64,000 bases of DNA, from assembly GCA_963734635.1 (NCBI GenBank), contig CAVTIA010000003.1, positions 1,054,001 to 1,118,000 of the forward strand, read 5' to 3'. This DNA is from DATCJA01 sp963734635 (lineage in GTDB: Bacteria > Acidobacteriota > Vicinamibacteria > Vicinamibacterales > UBA2999). The notes below the pieces were generated by a model. That model worked only from the letters and a program-made list of their open reading frames with translations, searched no databases and had not been told where the DNA came from. The position numbers were made by a program, and so were the translations under genes. Positions 18,666 through 27,792 of this stretch are shown here, piece by piece; position 1 is the stretch's first letter, and the number at the start of each line of letters is the position of its first letter.

Positions 18666-19145
18666 TCAGGACAGGAAAGAAGCGGGCGGGGCGCGAGAGG
18701 GAAGGGAGCTGCAGCAGGGCGGATCGTGTCCGTGAGTGACTTCTACCGGCCTGTGCACTGTTGTTTCCGCAGGGATTGGCGGCTCGAATGTCTGCTGAGG
18801 TACCGCACCACCGGGCAACGCCGAAGCGGCAACGCTGACGAAGGTGTTTACGAAGACAGCTCGATCGTGGTCATCGTCATTGAGCACCGGAACGCCCACG
18901 GGGTGACGTGCGTGCGCGTGACCAGCCCAGTGCGTATGGACGGCACGACCATGGTGATGGTCGGTCGCGTGGTCGTCTGGATGGGCGTGCGCCAAAGGAG
19001 CGCCCACCGCGGCACCCTGGACCGCCACCGACAGCGCCAGAGCAAGCGCCTTTCGGACCACGGTGACATTGTTGGTGAGCGCGGTCACCACGTCAAGGTT
19101 CCGCCCGGAGAATGCCCGCCACCCCCAATGAGCAGCGTCCAACAC
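18666..19145 (-). CDS. His-rich exported protein heading the metal efflux operon (CzcI-like position)
   Basis: A frame of 159 codons; the true start is probably one of the GTG codons near residues 19-20, giving about 140 residues with a signal sequence (ALALALSVAVQGAAVGAP). The mature part is packed with His and Asp (HAHPDDHATDHHHG, HTHWAGHAHARH), a metal-chelating composition. A Cys pair (PPCCSS) lies near the C-terminus. It precedes TolC by 47 bases and is the first gene of the efflux operon, the place occupied by the His-rich CzcI in some czc operons. A periplasmic metal buffer or sensor is inferred. Confidence 0.65.
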   Translation of the reverse strand: MLDAAHWGWRAFSGRNLDVVTALTNNVTVVRKALALALSVAVQGAAVGAPLAHAHPDDHATDHHHGRAVHTHWAGHAHARHPVGVPVLNDDDHDRAVFVNTFVSVAASALPGGAVPQQTFEPPIPAETTVHRPVEVTHGHDPPCCSSLPSRAPPASFLS

Positions 19146-19208
19146 GCATAGAATGTCGAATCCGCCCTACAATGCCGCGGGACGCCGGATTCGAGGGGCG
19201 AGTTCAGC

Positions 19209-19739
19209 ATGTTCGATCTGTTTTTCCGGTGGCTCGAATCAACCGCGTTTAGCGTGTGGATGCGCGAGTCGCCATCCGTCTTCGCCTTTCCAGTCATTCT
19301 GGCAGTTCACACGATCGGGTTGGGACTGCTCGCCGGCATCAACGTGGCGGCCGACCTGCGAATTCTCGGGGTGGCGGCGCGAATTCCGTTCCTGGAATTT
19401 CGGCAATTCTGGCCCTTCCTCTGGCTCGGCCTCTGGTTGAATGTGACTTCCGGCCTTGCGCTATTGGCCGCGTATCCCACCAAAGCATTGACCAACCCGG
19501 TGTTCTATCTGAAACTCGCATTGATTGCGGTTGCCCTGGTGATCCTGCGAACGATTCGCCGATCCATCCTTGTGGACGAGGCGGCACTGACCTTGCCGGC
19601 GCGTCGGCACGCGAAGAGACTTGCCGTACTGTCGATTGCTTGTTGGGCCGGCGCGATCTTCGCGGGACGATTTCTTGCCTACACCTACATTCGTCTGATG
19701 GTGGATTCCCGACCCGTGCCACGGCCGTGGATGCCGTGA
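19209..19739 (+). CDS. DUF6644-type integral membrane protein
   Basis: A protein of 176 residues with four to five predicted helices. The shared pattern is a short N-terminal amphipathic part (LFFRWLESTAFSVWMRES), a His in the first helix (ILAVHTIGLGLLAG), an Asp/Arg loop (AADLRILGVAA), and a Thr-Ser-Gly motif in helix two (WLNVTSGLALL). The gene at 19762 and the one at 43549-44013 have the same plan. Conserved intramembrane His may bind haem or quinone. An octahaem cytochrome lies downstream, so a role in membrane electron transfer is plausible but unproven. It is divergent from the efflux operon. Confidence 0.82.
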   Translation: MFDLFFRWLESTAFSVWMRESPSVFAFPVILAVHTIGLGLLAGINVAADLRILGVAARIPFLEFRQFWPFLWLGLWLNVTSGLALLAAYPTKALTNPVFYLKLALIAVALVILRTIRRSILVDEAALTLPARRHAKRLAVLSIACWAGAIFAGRFLAYTYIRLMVDSRPVPRPWMP

Positions 19740-19761
19740 AGCCGCTTCGCAACGAATAGCA

Positions 19762-20301
19762 ATGGCCGATTTTCAAATCTGGTTGCACCGCCTGCTCGCG
19801 AACCCGACCCCGGTCTCGGCTTTCATGCGGACCGAGTGGGGATGGCCCACCGTGGAGAGTGTGCACTTCGTCGGGTTGACCCTGTTGTTCGGGTCAATTG
19901 CCGTGTGGGATCTCCGGCTGCTCGGAATGGCGAAGCGTATCTCGATTGCCGAGTTCCATCGTCTTGTGCCGTTCGCTGTGCTCGGATTCGCCATCAACGT
20001 GACGAGCGGATCGATGTTTCTCATGACCGAGCCGAATCAATACCTCTACAACCCGGCGTTTCAGTTCAAGCTTTTGCTCGTCGGGTTCGCCGGCCTCAAC
20101 GTGTTGGTGTTTTACGCGACGGTCTTCCGCCGGGTCGGCGCGGGGTTGAACACGCCGCGGATCATGAAGCTCTTTGGGGCGACCTCGCTGATCTGCTGGA
20201 CGGGCGTGATTGTCTGTGGGCGACTGATTACGTTTTATCGCCCGATTCCCTGCAATGCGGGTGAGTTCCTCCCGTTTCTCCTCGAGTGCATCCCCAGATG
20301 A
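19762..20301 (+). CDS. DUF6644-type integral membrane protein, second copy
   Basis: A protein of 179 residues with the same topology as its neighbour: N-terminal IWLHRLLANPTPVSAFMR, then VESVHFVGLTLLFGSIAVWD with His in the first helix, DLRLLGMAKR loop, INVTSGSMFL in helix two, and a final Trp-Thr-Gly helix (CWTGVIVCGRLITF). It starts 22 bases after the first copy and its stop overlaps the next ATG, so two related subunits are probably made together, perhaps as a heterodimer. Confidence 0.85.
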   Translation: MADFQIWLHRLLANPTPVSAFMRTEWGWPTVESVHFVGLTLLFGSIAVWDLRLLGMAKRISIAEFHRLVPFAVLGFAINVTSGSMFLMTEPNQYLYNPAFQFKLLLVGFAGLNVLVFYATVFRRVGAGLNTPRIMKLFGATSLICWTGVIVCGRLITFYRPIPCNAGEFLPFLLECIPR

Positions 20302-21083
20302 CCACATTCCCTGACACGCACACACGTCAGGTCGGGGCAACATCGGCCGCAACAACGACACTCGCTATCGCCGTTGCAGCGCTGTTCATTGTGGCGGCGC
20401 CAGCTGCCGCACAGAACGGGCAGGATCGAGGACAGGACGAGAAGGATCGGCCATGCGCGGTCCTGTGTGCCCCCGAACTGAAGATCGAGCCGACGTTCAC
20501 GATCGAGCACCTCGCACAGCGCCATCGCATCGACGTGGGCGGCGAAGTGGAACGCGTGCCTCGAGAGACTGTCTTCGAGCTCATCTTCGCGCTGGATGTG
20601 CCGACGCAAGTTCCTCGTCTCGGGGTGACGTTCGAGGTGATTCTCATACCATTCGGCGACACAGCCGTCCATCCGTTCACCGGCGCGCCGGCGAGTGCTG
20701 CAGGTCGGCGGTCAATCCGTGACAACGGCATCGAGCTCGAGTCAGAGCTCAATTTTTTCCTGTTCGACACGGGGCAGACCGCCGGCTGGGTGTCGTCTCA
20801 CGTCGACCTGGTAGACAAGTTCAGCCCGGCGGACACGCCGCGCGCGGGGAGCGTGTATACCCACAAGTTGAACTTCGAGTGGGACACCGCGTTCCATGTG
20901 TTCAATCGGGTGCAGCGCGCCCCCTGGCTGCGCAATGTGGAAGTGGAGGTATCGCTCGACTATCTGGCCAGCGGCCTGCCGAAAGCCGGCGACGTGGTCG
21001 GTGACGAACGGTTTCTCGATAGAGCGAGCCCCTGGTCACTGTCGTTGGTCTTCATCTTCCCCGTTGCTCCGTTGAATCCCTGA
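20298..21083 (+). CDS. exported protein of unknown function
   Basis: A protein of 261 residues from ATG 20298, which overlaps the upstream stop (ATGA). A signal peptide (LAIAVAALFIVAAPAAAQ) is followed by a mature region with two early cysteines (CAVLCAPEL) and a long run of beta strands (VFELIFALDVPTQVP, LGVTFEVILIPF, LNFEWDTAFHVFN, VEVEVSLDYLASGLP) resembling an outer-membrane or periplasmic beta-barrel. The C-terminus (SWSL-like PWSLSLVFIFPVAP) also suits a barrel closing strand. No family is recognised. It precedes the octahaem cytochrome by 15 bases. Confidence 0.65.
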   Translation: MTTFPDTHTRQVGATSAATTTLAIAVAALFIVAAPAAAQNGQDRGQDEKDRPCAVLCAPELKIEPTFTIEHLAQRHRIDVGGEVERVPRETVFELIFALDVPTQVPRLGVTFEVILIPFGDTAVHPFTGAPASAAGRRSIRDNGIELESELNFFLFDTGQTAGWVSSHVDLVDKFSPADTPRAGSVYTHKLNFEWDTAFHVFNRVQRAPWLRNVEVEVSLDYLASGLPKAGDVVGDERFLDRASPWSLSLVFIFPVAPLNP

Positions 21084-21098
21084 CGCGACGGAGTTATT

Positions 21099-23264
21099 GT
21101 GGCCGACCGCAGAGATGAGCCTGAGATGCAGCAGAAGGGAGTGACGAGATGTTTCTGGCTGGCCGTGTCGCTCCTGACCGTGATGCTGGCCGGTGTGATT
21201 CTGCGAGCGACCGCCCCGCCCACAGCCCAGGTAGCCATTCAGGCCAGTCAGTTCACGGGTCGTGTGCTGAGCGCATCGAGCGCCGCAGGCGCAGGCGCGG
21301 CAGCTAACCCTGGGCACGCCGTAACCGGCGCAACGATTCACTTTGTCCCGGTGACCGCGCTGGACGTCACCAGCCGGATGACCGCCAGCGCCATCTATGC
21401 TGCGCCCTACCCGGCGGAAGCGTACGACGAGCCCCTCGAGGATGCGATTCGTTCGCGCGGAGGGACATTCCCGCGGGCAACAACGGACGCTCAGGGCAAC
21501 TTCGCTGTTGCAAACGTGCCGGATGGAAGGTTCTTTATTCACGTCACACCTGGTGCAAACGACACCGAGCACCTTCCTGGCGGCGACCAGAGCAGACGAA
21601 GCTATTCGGCGGAGGAGTTGCGCGGCCGCGCGCTGACGATCAAGCTGTCGAGCAGCCCCTCGGCGACGGCGCGCTATACCGGGAGCTCCACCTGCGTCTC
21701 CTGCCACAAGGACAAGGAACACTGGAACCGGACGGCACACAAGCTCGGATGGACGGTGCCTCAGACGCCAGGGCGAGCGCAGGATTTCTCGCGGCATCCG
21801 GGCTATTTCGCCGCACTCGAGTTCTTTCCGAAGGTCGATGACCACACGCGCGGCACGCGCCTGGAAATTGGCGACTACGACGCAGCTCGAGGCGACGACA
21901 AATTCAAGCTGCGAGCATTCGGCGATGCTCGACTGCCGATCGAGGTCGTCTATGCCGACGTCTATCTGTGGAGGAATGCGGCCAACGACAAGTACTTCAT
22001 CACGATGGTCAATCGCCTGAACGCCCGCGACCCGAACAGCCCGGCGCACCTCGAGATCAGGCTTCTCTATGGCGGCGCCGTCCACGACCAGCGATACATC
22101 GTCTCGGTACCGCCGGGCCTCGGCGATCGTCAAGGCTGGTACACCGTGCTGCGTTACAACATGACCGGACGGGATAACAGGTTGCACCGGGAGCGGCGCG
22201 TCTGGCAGGACTACAAATTCTACATGTGGTGGTCGCCGGCTGGAGACAAGCAATACGGGACACCCGATGATGTGCTGACGTCTCCGCCCGTCAATAACAA
22301 CGCCGTGCAGACCATGTGCGCGGCCTGCCATTTGACCGGGTGGCAGCGATACCAGGACAAGGCAACGGGCCAGCTTCTCGTCCGGGCCGTCAACGACCCG
22401 ATGGGCGAGATAAACATCGACGACGATCCGGAACCAGACGAGATCAACATCGGCTGCGAGAGCTGTCACGGTCCGGGGTCCGAGCATGTCGCGGATGTCG
22501 CGCGCTCGCGCATCGTCAATCCCAGGTACTTGTCCGCCGAACGTTCCAGCGTCATCTGTGGCCGGTGCCACGACCGACGGCAAGGCTTCGGCGGGCCACT
22601 CGCAGGGTATACGCAGGCGGTGACCGAGGCAGGAGATCTGGCCAGGCCCGGCATCAGTCGCGACGAATTGATCACCAGGTACACGGATCCGGTAAAGAAG
22701 GGACCAACGATGCGAGGACCCGGGCGGGAGGACAACATCTGGCCCGACGATGTCCACTCGAACAAGCCCCACCAGCAGTATGCGGACTTCCTGAAGTCCA
22801 AAATGTACAGGAACACTCGCATCCTCGTCGCCTGCTCGGACTGCCACGACATGCACGGCAATCCGCCCTACCGGCGCTTTCTCGTCGGCGACCCGGATAA
22901 CTCGGCTTCACCGTTGTGTCAGCGCTGTCATGCCGTGGAAGTCCTGTCCCACATGGAAATGAAGTTGAACGCCAGGATGAAAGGGCAGCAGACACGTTGC
23001 ATCGACTGTCACATGCCGGGAACCGCGAATACGGGAGGTATTGCGGGCGACTTCGGGCGCATGATCAAAACGCCTCCATATACCAACGCGCAGGATGAAG
23101 AAGCGAACGCGTACTGGGAGAGCCCGCTGAAATCTCACGTCTTTGACGTGCCGTTGAAAACCAATGTGGCCGTCGACGGCGTGCCGCCAGGACGCGCGAT
23201 GCCTGTTCCGTACACCGCGGCCTGCGGAACGTGCCACGTCGTGAACGAATTGCCGTTCAGATAG
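21099..23264 (+). CDS. octahaem c-type cytochrome with carboxypeptidase-regulatory-like N-terminal domain
   Basis: A protein of 721 residues with an N-terminal membrane or signal segment (LAVSLLTVMLAGVIL), a beta-sandwich domain of the regulatory type (VTGATIHFVPVTALDV, then TDAQGNFAVANVPDG), and eight CxxCH haem sites: CVSCH, CAACH, CESCH, CGRCH, CSDCH, CQRCH, CIDCH and CGTCH, at roughly residues 199, 407, 453, 487, 579, 607, 634 and 709. This spacing recalls the DmsE/multihaem nitrite-reductase-like set. It probably moves electrons in the periplasm. GTG 21099 has GGAG seven bases upstream; ATG 21126 is an alternative. YceI follows. Confidence 0.88.
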   Translation: MADRRDEPEMQQKGVTRCFWLAVSLLTVMLAGVILRATAPPTAQVAIQASQFTGRVLSASSAAGAGAAANPGHAVTGATIHFVPVTALDVTSRMTASAIYAAPYPAEAYDEPLEDAIRSRGGTFPRATTDAQGNFAVANVPDGRFFIHVTPGANDTEHLPGGDQSRRSYSAEELRGRALTIKLSSSPSATARYTGSSTCVSCHKDKEHWNRTAHKLGWTVPQTPGRAQDFSRHPGYFAALEFFPKVDDHTRGTRLEIGDYDAARGDDKFKLRAFGDARLPIEVVYADVYLWRNAANDKYFITMVNRLNARDPNSPAHLEIRLLYGGAVHDQRYIVSVPPGLGDRQGWYTVLRYNMTGRDNRLHRERRVWQDYKFYMWWSPAGDKQYGTPDDVLTSPPVNNNAVQTMCAACHLTGWQRYQDKATGQLLVRAVNDPMGEINIDDDPEPDEINIGCESCHGPGSEHVADVARSRIVNPRYLSAERSSVICGRCHDRRQGFGGPLAGYTQAVTEAGDLARPGISRDELITRYTDPVKKGPTMRGPGREDNIWPDDVHSNKPHQQYADFLKSKMYRNTRILVACSDCHDMHGNPPYRRFLVGDPDNSASPLCQRCHAVEVLSHMEMKLNARMKGQQTRCIDCHMPGTANTGGIAGDFGRMIKTPPYTNAQDEEANAYWESPLKSHVFDVPLKTNVAVDGVPPGRAMPVPYTAACGTCHVVNELPFR

Positions 23265-23347
23265 AGAGGCGAAGCCCGTCCTTGAGATGAGGGGCGTGCG
23301 GTTCTCGTCTTGCACTTGACGAGTCCGGAATACCGCCGGAGGTTGTG

Positions 23348-23968
23348 ATGACTCGACTGTGCATCGCCGCGACATTGGCACTGCTCGCGACAATGTGGCC
23401 GTCGTATCCGCGCGCCGCGAGCAATGCGTATCAGGTTGACCCCGCAAAAAGCCGGCTGACGATCGCCGTTGGCAAGTCTGGCGCGTTCAGCTTCCTCGGT
23501 CACAAACACGAGGTCAGCGGCCCGATCGAAAGCGGATCTATCGACGTCGATCCCGACAACCTCTCGGGCTCACGCGTGAGCCTCGCGATCGCGACCTCGT
23601 CGTTGAAGGTCTCCGGCGCGGACGAGCCGCCCGAAGATCGGCCGAAGGTGCAGGAGGCGATGGAAAGCGATCAGGTGCTGGGCGTGGCGCGGTACCCGCA
23701 CATCACCTTCGAGAGCACCGGCGTCACCGGGGGGCGGCCAGGCACCCCGACGCAAGACCTCGTCATTGCCGGCCGGCTGACGATTCGAGATGTCACGCGT
23801 CCGGTGTCGGTTCCTGTGCATGTGCAGCTTGGCGATCATTCGCTCAATGCGAATGGGCGCTTCAGCGTTCGACAAAAGGAGTTCGGCATCAAGCCCATCT
23901 CGGTCGGCGGCGCGGTCGCGGTGAAGGACAGGCTCGACATAACGTTCTCCGTCGCCGCGCAGCGATGA
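23348..23968 (+). CDS. YceI family periplasmic protein
   Basis: A protein of 206 residues; ATG 23348 (GTG 23345 also possible) follows a GGAGG. The signal peptide ends near PRAASN. The mature domain is a typical YceI lipocalin-like barrel: YQVDPAKSRLTIAVGKSG, SFLGHKHEVSG, then the RYPHITFESTGV and LTIRDVTRPVSVPV motifs. Family members bind isoprenoid chains such as quinones in the periplasm. Standing after DUF6644 proteins and an octahaem cytochrome, it supports a quinone/haem electron-transfer cluster. Confidence 0.92.
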   Translation: MTRLCIAATLALLATMWPSYPRAASNAYQVDPAKSRLTIAVGKSGAFSFLGHKHEVSGPIESGSIDVDPDNLSGSRVSLAIATSSLKVSGADEPPEDRPKVQEAMESDQVLGVARYPHITFESTGVTGGRPGTPTQDLVIAGRLTIRDVTRPVSVPVHVQLGDHSLNANGRFSVRQKEFGIKPISVGGAVAVKDRLDITFSVAAQR

Positions 23969-24017
23969 CGTCCTAAGCCCTTTGAGCGTCTCGCGCCCGT
24001 GTTTGCGTGGAGGATGA

Positions 24018-25583
24018 CTATAGCGGCGCGAAGTCCCGCGTGATCTGCTGCAGCACTTTCGGATCGACGACGCGTGTGTCGCCTTTGTCAGGGTCGTCTT
24101 CTGAGTAGACCGTCAACCTGACCGTGCCGCACGCACCGAGGACCGCGGGATCGAATACGTAGAGCCCTTCGGAGATGGCCTCGGTCTCGGAGATCCGCTG
24201 TTCGACCATGAACGGGTGGATCGGCGTCACCTCCGTATCGCCGCAGAAGACGCGCATCCGCGAGAATCCGGATTTGGCCCGCTTGATTGGCGGCAACGAC
24301 ATTCCTTGCGTCATCGCTGCGCCGCGGGCCACCTTGGCCCACAGCCCCTCCACTGCCTTCGGCGTGACGCGCACGAGCAGCACGCGCGGATAGTCGGCCA
24401 TGTACTCCGACCAGTTGCCGAAGTCCATCACCGGACGCCGCACCTGATCTTTCGTGCCATAGACGTGAACCGGTGTGATGAATGCGATATCGAAGTCGGT
24501 CGTGCTCATCGGGTAGGGGCTCAGGCTGCCAGCGCGATTCTTCACCGCCGCGATGAGCGCGTCGGGCGCAATCGGCCGCTGGGGATCGGGCGGCAGGTGT
24601 GTCGCGTCTGGAGGCATCGCCTCGGTCATCTTCTTCTCCGCGGATGCGAGCACTTCACAGGCCTGGTCGATCCTGACCACCCGCGCATTCGAGCGGTCAT
24701 CCGGATCCCGATCATCGAGCGTCGTGAAACCAATCAGGCCACCCGCCGTGAACACCGGTCCGCCAGCACTTGCACGCACGACCGTCAGATCCGACAGCAG
24801 CAGGCGCGGTCCGACGCCGGTTACTCCCCCGAGCGTCAGACGCTTCTGGCCCGTCATCTGCGCGCCGAGGGTGTACAGCTCTTGGCCATTGGCCACCGAC
24901 GGCCTCGTCTGACTGCATCCGAGCGGCAGCGGCCGCAGCGATGCGACCACCGATGGATTGACCCACAGAATGGCGACGTCGCGAGTGGGATCCGACGCGA
25001 GAACGGTCGCCTTGACCTTGATGTCTGGCGTGAACTGCGCCTCGGCGGACGTCGCAGTGCCGACGACGCGCTGATTGGTGACAATCAGGCCGCGCGCATC
25101 GACAACAAATCCCGATGCGTGCCGCGTGGGGGTCCAGAGCCCCACGACCGTGTCTTGCCACTGAGAGGTGAGAAGCGAAAGGTCCGTGTCTGAACGTGTG
25201 GTCGATGTCGCTGCGGCTGTAGCAGTCTCGATGGACGCGTTGCCGACTGTCAGTTCGAGCGTGGCGTCACGGCCGGCGACGATGTCGATGCGCTGCGACC
25301 ATTCGTAGGTTTTGCCCTCGAACGCCACCGGCTGATCGGACTCCACGGCATAACGCCCGGGACGCAGCGAGACGTCGGCAGTACCAGCCAGCGTGGTGAG
25401 TATGCGTCGCGGTGGCGCAGTGGGTGGCTCTTCGCTGATGAGCAGCGCATGGCGTGGCACCGGCGTGATCTTGCCGGTGCCGTCCGGCAGCGTGATCGAG
25501 ATGTGGAGCGTACTCAACGCCTGGGCAAACGTCGCCGGCGAACTGAGCAACCCCAACGTTGCAACGAGCAGCGCGCGACCCAT
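24018..25583 (-). CDS. trypsin-fold (S1C-like) protein lacking catalytic His and Ser
   Basis: A protein of 521 residues with a signal peptide (LLVATLGLLSSPATFAQ), a beta-rich N-terminal domain (ALLISEEPPTAPPRRILTTL) and a central Deg-type protease fold. The three catalytic regions are recognisable: GLIVTNQRVVG replaces the usual TNxHV (His to Arg), DVAILWV keeps the Asp, and ASAGGPVF replaces GNSGGP (Ser to Ala). It therefore should not cleave peptides by the usual mechanism. A C-terminal domain of about 200 residues follows. It may be a binding or chaperone pseudoprotease. It is convergent with YceI and monocistronic. Confidence 0.75.
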   Translation of the reverse strand: MGRALLVATLGLLSSPATFAQALSTLHISITLPDGTGKITPVPRHALLISEEPPTAPPRRILTTLAGTADVSLRPGRYAVESDQPVAFEGKTYEWSQRIDIVAGRDATLELTVGNASIETATAAATSTTRSDTDLSLLTSQWQDTVVGLWTPTRHASGFVVDARGLIVTNQRVVGTATSAEAQFTPDIKVKATVLASDPTRDVAILWVNPSVVASLRPLPLGCSQTRPSVANGQELYTLGAQMTGQKRLTLGGVTGVGPRLLLSDLTVVRASAGGPVFTAGGLIGFTTLDDRDPDDRSNARVVRIDQACEVLASAEKKMTEAMPPDATHLPPDPQRPIAPDALIAAVKNRAGSLSPYPMSTTDFDIAFITPVHVYGTKDQVRRPVMDFGNWSEYMADYPRVLLVRVTPKAVEGLWAKVARGAAMTQGMSLPPIKRAKSGFSRMRVFCGDTEVTPIHPFMVEQRISETEAISEGLYVFDPAVLGACGTVRLTVYSEDDPDKGDTRVVDPKVLQQITRDFAPL

Positions 25584-25672
25584 CAAGTCATCGTCCGCTT
25601 CGGGCGCGCGGATGTCAACCGCTCGAATCGCGGCGGCGATTGCTGAAACGAACGACGTGTGAACCTCGGCCG

Positions 25673-26857
25673 CTATTTCACCGAGTACTTCGTGAAGGCG
25701 CCACCCGCCTGAACGATGGAGTTCGGTCCCTCGGCCGCGTATACGTTGCCGTCGGCATCCACCGCCACGCCTTCACCCGCCGCACCCTGGTACACGCGAT
25801 CTTCGCGATCGAAGGGAGGGATGAACGCCACGACGCGGTCTTCGTCCACGGGTCCGATGCGCACGCCGTCGTGCCAGTTCGGGTGGTTCAGCGGACCCGA
25901 CTCCGAGTCGATCGCGTAGACCATCTCGCCCTTGATGAAAAGCCCGCTGGGACGGCTGAACGAGTAGCGAGACTCGAGATAATTCCCCTCCTGATCGAAG
26001 ATCTCGATGCGATGATTCCCGCGATCGGCCACCCACAGGCGACCCTTCGAGTCGAAAACGAGCGCATGCGGCGTGCGGAACTCGCCGTGACGGACGCCGA
26101 TCCTGCCCCACGACTTGATGAACTTGCCATCGGGCGTGAACTTGCTGATGCGGCTCGTCGCCCCGTTCTTGAGGCTCTCTTCGATGGCAGCGCTCGTCGT
26201 CATTCCCTGGGCATCGTGTCCGTCGGCCACGTAGATGCTCCCGTCCGGCCCGACGACGACGTCGTTGGGCTGATTGAACTGGCCGTCGGCGTTCCCGCGC
26301 TTACCGGCGATACCAAGGCTCATCAACTTTTCGCCCTTCGGGCTGAATTTGTGGACCTGGTGCCCCTTCGTTCCAGCCTTGTTGCCGGAGAAGTCGGCCA
26401 CCCACACGTTGCCGTCCGTGTCGACCGAGATGCCGTGCGGCGTGACCATCACGCCCTTGCCGAAATTCGCCAGCACCGCACCGGTGTTGCGGTCGAACTT
26501 GAAAATCGGATCGACCATGTTGGTTTCGCAGTCGACCGCGCCGCCGCCCGCGCCGCCGGCCGCGGGGGCGCCGCAGCGCTCGTAGGCCCAGACGTTGCCG
26601 TCGGTCGGGTCAATGTCGACGCCGGCCGTGGTACCCCATGTGCGCCCGGCAGGCAGCTGGCCCCAGTTACGAGTGACGTTCGGTGCGGGGTTGGGCAATC
26701 CCTGGCCGGTAATCGGATTCCCGGCGGACGCGGACGCCGCCGACGGTGACGAGACGGTCGCCTCCGCCTGCCCGCCAGGCCCGCTGTCGCCGCAGGCCGC
26801 CAGAAGTAGCGTGACGCAGGCACCGACGACAACCGATGCGAGCCGTGACGTGGACAT
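25673..26857 (-). CDS. NHL-repeat beta-propeller lipoprotein (PAL-like)
   Basis: A protein of 394 residues from ATG 26857, with AGGAGG seven bases upstream; the longer frame adds nothing protein-like. A lipobox (LLLAACGDSG) anchors it. It has at least six NHL-type blades, such as GISVDTDGNVWVADFSGN, NDVVVGPDGSIYVADGHD and HALVFDSKGRLWVADRGN, as in peptidyl-alpha-hydroxyglycine alpha-amidating lyase relatives. The family in such genomes is mostly of unknown function; lyase activity would need metal ligands I cannot confirm. A paralogue lies at 52197-53264 and shares the DG(R/K)FIKSWG-type blade. Confidence 0.88.
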   Translation of the reverse strand: MSTSRLASVVVGACVTLLLAACGDSGPGGQAEATVSSPSAASASAGNPITGQGLPNPAPNVTRNWGQLPAGRTWGTTAGVDIDPTDGNVWAYERCGAPAAGGAGGGAVDCETNMVDPIFKFDRNTGAVLANFGKGVMVTPHGISVDTDGNVWVADFSGNKAGTKGHQVHKFSPKGEKLMSLGIAGKRGNADGQFNQPNDVVVGPDGSIYVADGHDAQGMTTSAAIEESLKNGATSRISKFTPDGKFIKSWGRIGVRHGEFRTPHALVFDSKGRLWVADRGNHRIEIFDQEGNYLESRYSFSRPSGLFIKGEMVYAIDSESGPLNHPNWHDGVRIGPVDEDRVVAFIPPFDREDRVYQGAAGEGVAVDADGNVYAAEGPNSIVQAGGAFTKYSVK

Positions 26858-27792
26858 GGGTCCTCCTCGAAGGTGAAAGACCGGCCAGACGCCAGTCGCC
26901 TGCGTAAGTAGACCGGACGAGCCAGTCACGTTGCAAGCGAAACGCCTGCGCGAGAACCCCATGACGCGCGATTCGCCTGCGCGTCGAGGTGAAAGCGAAC
27001 GAATACCTGTCGGCCGTCGAACGCGAGCAGTTAAGAGCGCTGCGGGTGCCGGCGAACGTTACGCGTGAGTATTGGAGGTTCGTGGATGGCCAGCCCGGAA
27101 ACCCGCGCATCGAAATCCGTTGATGTGCGCTGTCCTGGCTGCGGTAAGGACGTGCTCATCGAGTGGGACGCCGTGCTCCGCCGGTGTTCTTCGGTTCGGC
27201 GTTGGTACCGCTGTGCGCGCTCCAATATTTCAGTGATGCGCGCCTCACGTTCTTCTTGCTGGTCCGACGACTCCAGCGGCGGACGGAATGGAAGCGGCTT
27301 TCGTCGAGCCATCATGGGATGCGCAATCATCACATGTGCTTACCTAGCGCGGAATCAGGGAAAACTCCTAGTAGGTGAAATCAGCGTGCCGTTTTGTGAA
27401 AGGCACAATTCACTCTTATTGAGTGGGACGCCGCCGCTAATTCCTCGAATCCCGGTGGGGACGAATCCTACCTGTGATGTTCACACTTCTAGCGCCTCGG
27501 ACCTCTGTTCGTGTCGACGTTTAGACGTTTGGGTTCGGCACATTGCCACAACCGTCCGAATCAGAATGCCCCCGTTTGCGGCAATTCGGATTTGGGGCCG
27601 ATAGAGGACGCATGAACGTGCGCGCCGCTCAAATGAGAGGGCGTCTCGTTTGGGGGTTGGCGTGGTTGTTCATCATTGTTGTGTTCGGAGCCTGTAGGCA
27701 ATGTCCACCCGAGCGACTGACCGCACAGCGACGCTACGCCAATCTCATTTGAGCCGATAACCAGTGCTGCTCGACGTGGCGTGCGGCGCGGC
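26858..27792. other. intergenic region with a weak minus-strand ORF candidate and a dispersed repeat
   Basis: A minus-strand frame at 27031-27333 encodes a hydrophilic, helix-rich product (MMARRKPLPFRPPLESSD, then ITEILERAQRYQRRTEEH) of up to 100 residues. The opposite strand in the same place can encode a CxxC-containing stretch (VRCPGCGKDVLIEWD). Neither has a good ribosome site, so I cannot choose. Around 27445-27475 lies a copy of the tRNA-Glu-derived repeat, on the minus strand. The 27500-27790 part is less GC-rich and shows nothing else. Confidence 0.35.

Noticed and set aside
21036..22856. 606-codon minus-strand frame
   Set aside because: Antisense of the octahaem cytochrome; no motifs and no promoter or ribosome site.
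24216..25193. 325-codon plus-strand frame
   Set aside because: Antisense shadow of the pseudoprotease gene, whose signal peptide and conserved motif regions decide the strand.
25559..26749. 396-codon plus-strand frame
   Set aside because: Antisense shadow of the NHL lipoprotein, which has regular repeats and a good ribosome site.
27065..27604. 179-codon plus-strand frame with a CxxC near its start
   Set aside because: The second half runs through the dispersed repeat (RIPVGTN peptide) and is Ser/Arg/Cys-rich; no ribosome site. At best the first 60 codons are real.
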